The notes beneath the pieces were generated by a model. The model was not told where the DNA came from. It saw only the letters and a program-made list of their open reading frames with translations, and did no database searches. The translations under genes were made by a program, and so were the position numbers. DNA of 13,746 nucleotides from Deltaproteobacteria bacterium (GTDB lineage: Bacteria > UBA10199 > DSSB01), in assembly GCA_020440745.1 (NCBI GenBank), contig JAGRNM010000016.1, positions 1 through 13,746 of the forward strand, given 5' to 3'. The first letter of the stretch is position 1. Each line of letters starts with the position of its first letter. Positions 8,204-13,746 of this stretch are shown here, piece after piece.

Positions 8204-9058
8204 TTAAATAGGAATCCCCGTAATTAAAAAGAGATACTGCCCTAACATTTCACCAATAATTACAAAGACCACACCCACATAAAGCAAACCTGTCGCAGAC
8301 TGGTTAGCTCCTAGCTTCGCTGTATGCCAGATCATATAAGAAAGTCCCGCTGGCACCACCAAACCCACTAAGACCCTTTGCCAAAAGAAAAGACCATGGC
8401 CTTCAAAAAAATAAAAAAGTTTATTAAAGTCATAATCAGAAGCCACACCATGGGCATAGTGCAACCAAAAACCCAAAGCCACGACGATTAGGCGTAGAAT
8501 TAAAAAAACAATCACAATCTCTGCCATGCGTTTTAAAAGTTTTTTTGGCATGGATTTTACCAAATACCAATGGCCAAAAACCATGGCCAACATAAAAACA
8601 CCTAAAAAAAGTGCCGCACTGATAAAATCTAAAGAAAGAAAAAGTCCCTTCATGCCCCCCATTAAAGTCTGACTACGATAAGTGAGACCTAAAAAGATTA
8701 AAGAAAAAGCTCCTAATAAAGCCGACAAACGCACCCAAAGCTTAGCATAAGCTAAACGGTTTAAACGCATCCGAATATAAAGAACAAAAACCATCAAATT
8801 ATAGGCAATTAAAAAAGCCAGACTAAGCTGCCTAAAAAAAGCATAGTCCTGAGCTAATACCCCAAAGCTCTCCGGAAGACTAAAATGATATAAGAATTCT
8901 AAACCCAAGGCTAAAGAAGTCAGTAAAACGCTTAAGCCACTAGAAATACGATAAAATTCACGATCTACCTCCTTAAGAGGCATCAAACCCAATACCATCA
9001 CCACGCCAATACTTAATTGATAAAAAAACAAACTTAAAAAAAAAGGAATATTAAACAT
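8204..9058 (-). CDS. Eight-helix integral membrane protein, distantly DmsC/NrfD-like
   Basis: A 284-residue inner-membrane protein with about eight hydrophobic segments (near residues 5-26, 37-57, 74-94, 106-124, 137-158, 174-196, 217-238 and 250-272, counted from the ATG at 9058). Conserved-looking features are FGHWYLV in helix 5, WQRVLVGLVVPAGLSYMIWHT in helix 7, and NQSATGLLY followed by GEMLGQYLF in helix 8. Size, helix count and the C-terminal GE...LF pattern recall the membrane anchor DmsC of DMSO reductase, but no catalytic or iron-sulphur partner is nearby, so this is only a structural suggestion. An in-frame TTG at 9112 would add 18 residues. I prefer the ATG at 9058, because AAGGA lies seven bases before it and the extra residues are hydrophilic and unlike the rest. 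It sits between the second protease and era. A role with quinones or electrons is possible; I cannot tell. Confidence 0.8.
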   Translation of the reverse strand: MFNIPFFLSLFFYQLSIGVVMVLGLMPLKEVDREFYRISSGLSVLLTSLALGLEFLYHFSLPESFGVLAQDYAFFRQLSLAFLIAYNLMVFVLYIRMRLNRLAYAKLWVRLSALLGAFSLIFLGLTYRSQTLMGGMKGLFLSLDFISAALFLGVFMLAMVFGHWYLVKSMPKKLLKRMAEIVIVFLILRLIVVALGFWLHYAHGVASDYDFNKLFYFFEGHGLFFWQRVLVGLVVPAGLSYMIWHTAKLGANQSATGLLYVGVVFVIIGEMLGQYLFLITGIPI

Positions 9059-9065
9059 CTTAGGG

Positions 9066-9070
9066 TCCTT
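9066..9070 (-). promoter_or_regulatory. Ribosome binding site deciding the ATG start at 9058
   Basis: On the minus strand AAGGA lies seven bases before the ATG at 9058. The competing in-frame TTG at 9112 has only an AGGAG about 13 bases upstream, which overlaps the stop of the preceding protease gene and is too distant. This favours the shorter 284-residue membrane protein. Confidence 0.6.
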
Positions 9071-9121
9071 AGTTGAGGTAGACCCTTTAAGAAGAGAAGG
9101 CAGGAAAATCAAGAGGATTAC

Positions 9122-10495
9122 TTATCTCCTAAGACTGCAACCTCCAGCAGCCGTGGTGGCCTCACCGCCTTGGCTGCTGTTATCGCCACCGTCAGAAGTG
9201 TTATCACCTCCCGAATTAGGATCCGTGACCGATCCCTGAGCTGCCACCGTCACTTGAATATCTGTGGTTTCAGCACAACCACTACTACAATCACAGGTCA
9301 CTAGGGTAGTAGAACACACTTCTTCAAAACCGGTGGGTGGAGGATCCACAGGCCCAACACTAGACCCACCCGTAAAGGCATTATTAAGAGGCTGGACACA
9401 AATTTCGTAGGTCTCACCATCGATTAAACCAGAAATACTCCAATCACCACATAAGGTTCCCTCGCTGGTGCAGCCTCCTTGAGAGGAATCGTCAAAAGTC
9501 GTCCGACTCACATAGGTTCCGCTAATGGCCTCAATAGCGTCCGTAAGCTCACTACCTACTCTTCTTGCTACCACTGAGGCTCCACGAAAAGGAGTCACCC
9601 CATCCTGAGAAAAAACCGTGCCGCTGACCGTACAGGTATCACTAAGGTCCCCGTATAGCTTTAAAGCCGAGACCTCATCATCACGGTGTAAAACCCCTGT
9701 TGGCTGTCCAGGTACTAAAGCAGGGAACATTAAAGGCAAACCCTGACAATCAGGATGCATGCTATCGTTAAGACAATTGGTAAAGCCCGTTTCCGAAATT
9801 ACCATCGCATGGTCCAAACCAAGAAAATGTCCCATTTCATGGGCGATCGTCGACTCGGCCTCATCCTGGCTATAGATCACACCGCCACAAGCACCAGGAC
9901 AGCCGGTTTTAGTCTCTCCTGAAATCACACAAGTCCCATTAAAAAGCGCCTGTCCATGACGAACCGTTGTCCGCTCTGGATTGGCGTCTGTATTAAGATG
10001 AGTGATTCCTGCAAAACCCAAAACGCTATATTTGGCACAAGAACCTAAAAGATCGTCGGTGATTTCTCCATCTTCATCAAAAACGACCGGTAAGCGACAA
10101 GTGTCTACTGTAGTAAAAAACTCAGGATAACAATCAGTCACCAAGTGGTCTGAAGAAAGACCACTGACATAAAAGACGTCCGTATAGTCACTACTATCCA
10201 CATCCCCATCCCCAGGCAGGGTTCCTCCCTCACTAAGGCTGATATTAAGACCGCTTAAGTTATTCCAAAGGTTGGCAGCATCGCTAATCATTTGACGACT
10301 GGCTGTATTGTCCAAGCCTTCGCTGCTTTTTAAGCCTCCAGAAGCCTCTGTATAATAAGAGATAGCCTGAGGGGACTCCCACAAAATAGGCACACCTTCA
10401 ATACTCAACTCCAAAGGCCCCCCTGCTTGTAGAGGGGTCATCAGCCAAAAATAAAAAAGGAAAAGGGCTACCCATGCCCTAGGACAAAAAATCAT
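9122..10495 (-). CDS. Exported matrixin-like zinc metalloprotease with C-terminal Cys tag
   Basis: A 457-residue secreted peptidase. The N-terminal signal peptide has a hydrophobic core at about residues 7-22, with likely cleavage after LQA. The catalytic zinc site is HEMGHFLGLDH: H219, H223 and H229 bind zinc and E220 is the general base, as in matrixin/metzincin (M10-type) enzymes. LPLMFPA downstream fits the Met-turn, and LHRDDEVSALKLYG matches the usual end of the catalytic domain. From C288 a beta-sandwich, carboxypeptidase-regulatory-like domain follows (CTVSGTVFSQDG). The C-terminus is a Gly/Ser/Asp-rich linker ending in GGCSLRR. About 17 cysteines in the mature protein suggest disulfides and export. 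AAGGG lies seven bases before the ATG. It is a paralogue of the upstream 448-residue protein. The substrate is unknown. Base composition looks more G+C-rich than glnD by eye, which may be its Gly/Ser/Thr content. Confidence 0.88.
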   Translation of the reverse strand: MIFCPRAWVALFLFYFWLMTPLQAGGPLELSIEGVPILWESPQAISYYTEASGGLKSSEGLDNTASRQMISDAANLWNNLSGLNISLSEGGTLPGDGDVDSSDYTDVFYVSGLSSDHLVTDCYPEFFTTVDTCRLPVVFDEDGEITDDLLGSCAKYSVLGFAGITHLNTDANPERTTVRHGQALFNGTCVISGETKTGCPGACGGVIYSQDEAESTIAHEMGHFLGLDHAMVISETGFTNCLNDSMHPDCQGLPLMFPALVPGQPTGVLHRDDEVSALKLYGDLSDTCTVSGTVFSQDGVTPFRGASVVARRVGSELTDAIEAISGTYVSRTTFDDSSQGGCTSEGTLCGDWSISGLIDGETYEICVQPLNNAFTGGSSVGPVDPPPTGFEEVCSTTLVTCDCSSGCAETTDIQVTVAAQGSVTDPNSGGDNTSDGGDNSSQGGEATTAAGGCSLRR

Positions 10496-10535
10496 AAAAA
10501 GGCCCTTTTAAAAATCCTTGAGCTTTTATTCTAAG

Positions 10536-10567
10536 CTTTAAAGGCGCTTCTGTCCAAGCCTTAAAAA
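10536..10567 (-). repeat. Imperfect inverted repeat between the two protease genes
   Basis: CTTTAAAGGC (10536-10545) faces GCCTTAAAAA (10558-10567), giving a stem of five pairs, one mismatch and three to four more, with a 12-base loop. It lies in the 98-bp gap downstream of the first protease. No T-run follows it on the minus strand, so it is not a standard terminator. It could be an mRNA-stabilising hairpin or nothing. The rest of the gap is AT-rich with nothing else I can name. Confidence 0.3.
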
Positions 10568-10593
10568 TTCAAAAAGAAAAAATCTTAATCGTT

Positions 10594-11940
10594 TTAATTA
10601 GTAAGAATGTCCTTAACCACTGTTGAACCAGCAGGACAAAAGAACTCAGAAGCGGCCACAGGATTATCCAAGGCACCGTCGTTAGAAGTAGTAGGACGAC
10701 AGGGACCTGCTGTAAAATCAACGCTGTCATCTAAAATATCTGTTTCAAAGCCTTGAGTACGTAGAGTATAAATCTGGTCTCCAGGCACTTGAATGGAATA
10801 AAAACCACAATTTGACTGGCAATTTTCTCGGTTAGTACCCGCGGTTCCACTCTCTCCTTCAATTCCTTGTGTAAAACGCACAGCCCCATCAGAGCCACTA
10901 ATAGCAGCAATACTGCTTAAAGGATCATTGGAAACCCTAGCCACCACTTCCTCGCAACGCCATGCCTGGTTATCTGCTAGACGACGAAGTGTTCCTCGAA
11001 TCGTGCAAGTCGTAGCGGCAAAACCATCAGGAGGATAATAACGTTGAATCGTTGCCTTATCATCGGCATGCAGCTCACTTACCGCAGCACCTATACTTGC
11101 CAAAGAAAAAGGAATCATCGTGGGAATATTATCTACATCACAAGCTTCACTAGGTGGAAAAGAAAAACAATTTTGAAAATCTGCTTTATTAACCAAAGAA
11201 TGATCTAGTCCTAGATAGTGGCCAATCTCATGCACGATGACACCGGTCAGTTGTTCTAGATTAACCCCCCCGGCTGGACAAGAAGCGCCAAAGGAACTGC
11301 CTTGACAAGCTGAATTGGGAGTAGGCACCTGGCCAAAACAAGAAGTATTAATAATAGTCTCGGCTGCTCTAATATCAGGACTTGCGATCGTGGCCTGCGC
11401 ATCAGAAGCCACTAAGGGCATTAAAGAAGTAACTCCAATCAGAGCGTAGTCTGCACAAGTACCAAATAAAGACTGTACGATGGTTCCAAACTCATCAATC
11501 ACGATAGGGTTTTTACATCCCGGGGCATCAGGACCAATGGTGTAACAGTCTTCTGCTGTATATTCCCCACCAGCATTGACCAAAAATCCACCCATATTAG
11601 CAGCTGTCACATTGGCTTCTAAAGGAGGTCCTTCAACAATGTTTAAAGAAGTGTCTTCTTCCCACTTAGCAAAGGCCTCTCTAATAATGTCTGAAAGAAT
11701 AGTACCCTTAGCCTCTACTGTCTCCGTACGAGTCTCCAAGCTGCAACCACCACCACTGCCATTTTGACTAGAATCAATGCCATCGTTAGGATCAATACGA
11801 AAAGTGACAAAACCGTCTTCCCATAAGACCGGAGCCCCATCCACTGTATAATGTCTAGCCGACCCAGCTATTAAAGAAGTCGAGTGCCAAGTTAAACTAA
11901 GTACAGCTAAACAAAAAATAAAATGGGGAATTTTCTTCAT
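10594..11940 (-). CDS. Exported matrixin-like zinc metalloprotease, Cys-rich
   Basis: A 448-residue secreted peptidase. Signal peptide: MKK start, hydrophobic core about residues 7-25, likely cleavage near the LIAGSA stretch. The zinc site HEIGHYLGLDH has H237, H241 and H247 as ligands and E238 as catalytic base; TMIPF downstream fits the Met-turn, and ELHADDKATIQRYY closes the domain. From C312 an Ig-like/carboxypeptidase-regulatory-like region follows (CTIRGTLRRL), again as in its neighbour. About 15 cysteines remain in the mature chain. It shares with the 457-residue protein a VLW/ILW N-terminal motif, a DE-x-G-x-I...G-(T/S)-CA-x-Y block before the active site, and the post-catalytic layout, so the two are tandem paralogues, clearly diverged. 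It lacks the Gly-rich linker and terminal GGCSLRR, though an internal GGGCSL occurs at residues 63-68. GGAAAG before the ATG is a weak ribosome binding site. The substrate is unknown. Confidence 0.88.
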   Translation of the reverse strand: MKKIPHFIFCLAVLSLTWHSTSLIAGSARHYTVDGAPVLWEDGFVTFRIDPNDGIDSSQNGSGGGCSLETRTETVEAKGTILSDIIREAFAKWEEDTSLNIVEGPPLEANVTAANMGGFLVNAGGEYTAEDCYTIGPDAPGCKNPIVIDEFGTIVQSLFGTCADYALIGVTSLMPLVASDAQATIASPDIRAAETIINTSCFGQVPTPNSACQGSSFGASCPAGGVNLEQLTGVIVHEIGHYLGLDHSLVNKADFQNCFSFPPSEACDVDNIPTMIPFSLASIGAAVSELHADDKATIQRYYPPDGFAATTCTIRGTLRRLADNQAWRCEEVVARVSNDPLSSIAAISGSDGAVRFTQGIEGESGTAGTNRENCQSNCGFYSIQVPGDQIYTLRTQGFETDILDDSVDFTAGPCRPTTSNDGALDNPVAASEFFCPAGSTVVKDILTN

Positions 11941-11951
11941 AAAAGTCTTTC

Positions 11952-11989
11952 CAATAAATTCAACTCTAAAATGAAGTCTTCATTTATTG
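11952..11989. repeat. Nested inverted repeats upstream of the first protease
   Basis: AAATGAAG-T-CTTCATTT is a perfect 17-bp palindrome at 11969-11985. It overlaps a second inverted repeat, CAATAAAT (11952-11959) with ATTTATTG (11982-11989). The two share bases, so as RNA hairpins they exclude each other. As DNA the 17-mer could be an operator half-site pair. They lie in the 63-bp gap before the protease ATG at 11940. Function is inference. Confidence 0.35.
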
Positions 11990-12003
11990 ATGATCACACA
12001 AAA

Positions 12004-12624
12004 TTAAGGGGTTGCCTTCTCTGGTTTTTCGTAAATACTTTTTCTTAGCTCCTGAATCGTCGAAATGACATCTTCTTTAAGCATGCGGTTTTTCTTTTCT
12101 AACTGACTAGCTTCTAATCGTTGATAAAGCTTAGGTCGACCTTTGGCTAATTTTTCTTTTAATTGAGGATGGTCTACCTTAAGCATGGGAGAAATAGCAA
12201 AAGACTGATCTCCTTCTTCTTCAACAGAAATTTCTCCCCCTATTAAATGACTAGTCAAACCCAAAGAACTATCCCCACGCACACCAATAATACCCTTTAC
12301 TTTAGCAGGACACTGTAAGCCTGTAATGTTGGCTAACATATAATAAACATACTCCTTATCGCCCACAGAGGCCCGACTATTGTCAGTCAGGACTTGTCCT
12401 CTTAAGGTACATTTAATCACCTGCATTCCCTGACGATTTTCCCTTTCCATCTCACCCGTGCCGTCAGAATAAACAAAAACTCCATCCACCCCAAGGGCAG
12501 CGACGGCGTTTTCTAGATTTTCTGGCACTCGCACAGAAAGGGCAAAAACTTGAGAAAGTCCCACCATACTTAAAAAAACTCCCCCTAAGATTTTGGAAAA
12601 AAAGTTAAAATATTTTTGTAACAT
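12004..12624 (-). CDS. Exported protein of unknown function with charged helical C-terminus
   Basis: A 206-residue protein with an N-terminal signal peptide: a basic start (MLQKYFNFFSK), a hydrophobic core at about residues 12-28, and cleavage probably after VFA. The mature part begins with a short predicted beta-rich domain containing two cysteines (in IKCTLRG and LQCPAK) that could form a disulfide. The last 60 residues are highly charged and probably helical or coiled-coil. I do not recognise a family. A longer reading from a TTG at 12681 exists. I chose the ATG at 12624 because AAGGAG sits seven bases upstream and the signal peptide starts there. It lies 63 bp upstream of the first protease and 108 bp downstream of the lipid kinase, on the same strand. 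The 108-bp gap is AT-rich with no clear terminator. Periplasmic location is likely; a link with the proteases is inferred from position only. Confidence 0.75.
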   Translation of the reverse strand: MLQKYFNFFSKILGGVFLSMVGLSQVFALSVRVPENLENAVAALGVDGVFVYSDGTGEMERENRQGMQVIKCTLRGQVLTDNSRASVGDKEYVYYMLANITGLQCPAKVKGIIGVRGDSSLGLTSHLIGGEISVEEEGDQSFAISPMLKVDHPQLKEKLAKGRPKLYQRLEASQLEKKNRMLKEDVISTIQELRKSIYEKPEKATP

Positions 12625-12631
12625 TTTAATT

Positions 12632-12637
12632 CTCCTT
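12632..12637 (-). promoter_or_regulatory. Ribosome binding site deciding the ATG start at 12624
   Basis: On the minus strand AAGGAG lies seven bases before the ATG at 12624. The alternative in-frame TTG at 12681 has no Shine-Dalgarno sequence upstream and would place 19 polar residues ahead of the signal peptide. Confidence 0.7.
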
Positions 12638-12732
12638 AAGATTTCTAGACTGTCTCTTAAGCCTTTTTGTTCAGGACACAAAGTTTATTTTCGCTCTTTT
12701 TCTTAAAAAAGTTTAGTCGCTTTCCAAAAAAA

Positions 12733-13662
12733 CTAACGAACTAAGATTTTTAAACGAGGACCATTTTTAATCACAAAGTCTTTTTGAGGCTTTAGCATAT
12801 CTCCATCAATAGTAAAACCCATGGGTTTTTCCATACTTACCCTCATTTCCTTCGCGGGTTTTTCTAAAATACCGTCTTTTTTGTGTTCCCGGCCCAAAAA
12901 TAAGGAAGGGCCAGCAGGCAAGACATTGCGAGGGGGCATGGATAAAGCCATAGCATGAAAACACCCAGGACGATCAGAATAATGAAAGACACGAAAATGC
13001 AAACCCAAAACCGGAATAGAACTGCTGACAATAGCTGAATAATTCTTATAGGGCCAGGTTTCTCCATCAACGGTAATTTCCCCGTCAATCCTCTCAAAAA
13101 GCTGGCGAGCAAAGGCACCATTGACCATGGCGGAAGCCACAGAGCGACCTAGGGTATAAACTGCCTTAGGAGGTGAGGCGGTCCAAGAACCAGCATAATA
13201 AGCCTGCATAAAGTTGTAGATTCCCCCACAACCAAAGATAAAACCATACTCGTCATTAATTTTCATAATGTCGAGCTCATCGGTCTTAAAGCTCTTACCT
13301 TCATGGTATTTATAAATGAGACGGCTGAGGATTTTTTCTGGTGCCCCTTTAATACCCACCGAATTAGCTAAAGTATTCATCGTACCCCCACGCAAAAAAG
13401 CAAGTTGGGGTAATTCTTTTTCTCCGTAAATATCGATGAGATGGGTCAAAACCACATGATTGGTGCCATCACCGCCACCGATTCCTAAGATATCGATATC
13501 GCGGGTTTTAAATTCCTCTAAAACTCGTCGTAAGTCATGCAAGTCTTCGGTGGGAGAATAACTCCCCTTATCCCCTACAATAAAACTCAAACGCTGAATC
13601 CTACCAGGATCCTGCTTATAGTGCCTACCCTTAGGGTTTACAATGATACCTATTCCTGCCAT
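12733..13662 (-). CDS. Diacylglycerol-kinase-family lipid kinase (YegS/BmrU-like)
   Basis: A 309-residue cytoplasmic or membrane-associated kinase that by family phosphorylates a lipid such as diacylglycerol or a sphingoid base, using ATP. The DAGK catalytic fold is shown by VNPKGR near residues 8-13 (the family's NPxxG region), the nucleotide-binding GGGDGT at 62-67, and RGGTMNTLA at 91-99, which corresponds to the family's GTxND/GTxNT block. A C-terminal beta-sandwich region follows, with the conserved-type TIDGDM near the end. Length matches the family (about 300). The precise substrate cannot be read from sequence. The ATG at 13662 gives an N-terminus that begins directly at the first beta strand; its ribosome binding site is weak (AAGAG about 11 bases away). 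It is the first visible gene of the minus-strand run and has a plausible promoter and operator upstream. It might serve lipid recycling or envelope signalling. Confidence 0.9.
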   Translation of the reverse strand: MAGIGIIVNPKGRHYKQDPGRIQRLSFIVGDKGSYSPTEDLHDLRRVLEEFKTRDIDILGIGGGDGTNHVVLTHLIDIYGEKELPQLAFLRGGTMNTLANSVGIKGAPEKILSRLIYKYHEGKSFKTDELDIMKINDEYGFIFGCGGIYNFMQAYYAGSWTASPPKAVYTLGRSVASAMVNGAFARQLFERIDGEITVDGETWPYKNYSAIVSSSIPVLGLHFRVFHYSDRPGCFHAMALSMPPRNVLPAGPSLFLGREHKKDGILEKPAKEMRVSMEKPMGFTIDGDMLKPQKDFVIKNGPRLKILVR

Positions 13663-13707
13663 TTTATTGCTTACTCTTAGTTGTTTGTCTGTCAGAAGTC
13701 TTCTTTA

Positions 13708-13736
13708 ATGATACCAAATTAATACTAAGGTATTAA
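13708..13736 (-). promoter_or_regulatory. Candidate sigma70-type promoter of the lipid kinase gene
   Basis: On the minus strand, TTAATA (13731-13736) as -35 and TATCAT (13708-13713) as -10 are separated by exactly 17 bases. They match the consensus hexamers at four and five of six positions. A start site near 13700 would leave a leader of about 38 bases before the ATG. This is the best-spaced promoter I see in the window. Confidence 0.5.
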
Positions 13737-13737
13737 T
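13718..13737. repeat. Perfect inverted repeat overlapping the -35, possible operator
   Basis: ATTAATAC (13718-13725) and GTATTAAT (13730-13737) form a perfect 8+8 inverted repeat with a 4-base spacer TAAG. It covers the -35 hexamer and part of the spacer of the candidate promoter, a position typical for repressor sites. A related half-site, TTAATGATACC (13705-13715), lies next to it. A regulator is not identifiable from the window. Confidence 0.45.
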
Positions 13738-13746
13738 GCCTTTGCT

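Noticed and set aside
9050..9125. Possible frameshift that removed a membrane helix from the end of the second protease
   Set aside because: I read the other frames after the stop. One stops at once, and the only hydrophobic stretch (LIFLPSLL) is too short and soon turns polar, so no hidden helix remnant is visible.
10497..10509. Palindrome AAAAGG-C-CCTTTT at the ribosome binding site of the second protease
   Set aside because: The one-base centre does not allow a stable RNA hairpin, and the arms are just A-runs, T-runs and the Shine-Dalgarno sequence; probably coincidental.
11576..11767. Plus-strand open frame of 63 codons inside the first protease
   Set aside because: It is antisense to a gene with a clear signal peptide and zinc motif, and has no independent features.
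12864..13121. Hydrophobic open frame of 85 codons on the minus strand inside the lipid kinase
   Set aside because: It is a shifted frame of the kinase gene, whose own frame holds the family motifs throughout; its hydrophobicity is a by-product of the codon pattern.
1..13746. CRISPR arrays, tRNA or rRNA genes, insertion sequences, phage or toxin-antitoxin genes
   Set aside because: No regularly spaced direct repeats, cloverleaf, transposase motif or terminal inverted repeats were seen on reading both strands.

Overview
The window is bacterial chromosome with dense coding, mostly on the minus strand. By eye it is moderately AT-rich (I did not count it). Full-length GlnD, MutS and Era plus several proteins with Sec-type signal peptides point to a Gram-negative organism. 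A bifunctional GlnD together with secreted HExxHxxGxxH proteases carrying a carboxypeptidase-regulatory-like tail would suit a deltaproteobacterium-like or Bdellovibrionota-like lineage. That placement is inference, not proof. I see no tRNA, rRNA, insertion sequence, CRISPR array or phage gene.

Layout from left to right. Positions 1-1156 (minus) hold most of an aspartate kinase (lysC), cut by the window edge at its C-terminus. A 131-bp divergent intergenic region separates it from the only plus-strand gene, a 115-residue protein with a Cys4-like/His cluster (1288-1635). That gene converges with a run of nine minus-strand genes spanning 13662 down to 1651. In transcription order they are: a diacylglycerol-kinase-family lipid kinase (12733-13662); an unrecognised exported protein (12004-12624); two related exported zinc metalloproteases (10594-11940 and 9122-10495); an eight-helix membrane protein (8204-9058); era (7281-8165); mutS (4661-7249); glnD (1945-4620); and a small single-pass membrane protein (1651-1908).

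The spacing of 31-40 bp from the membrane protein through era, mutS, glnD and the 85-residue protein suggests co-transcription. The upstream half (lipid kinase, exported protein, proteases) has gaps of 63-108 bp with inverted repeats in several of them, so it may have its own promoters. The plausible sigma70-type promoter that I could resolve lies upstream of the lipid kinase and overlaps a perfect 8+8 inverted repeat.

The housekeeping half covers amino-acid biosynthesis (LysC), ribosome assembly (Era), mismatch repair (MutS) and nitrogen signalling (GlnD). The accessory half is dominated by envelope and secretion functions. The most interesting part is the pair of tandem matrixin-like proteases. 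One of them ends in a Gly/Ser/Asp-rich linker and a terminal GGCSLRR resembling the start of a Cys-containing sorting tag, but with no membrane helix after it. I found no strong evidence for a wholly new system. The protease, exported-protein and membrane-protein cluster is the best candidate.
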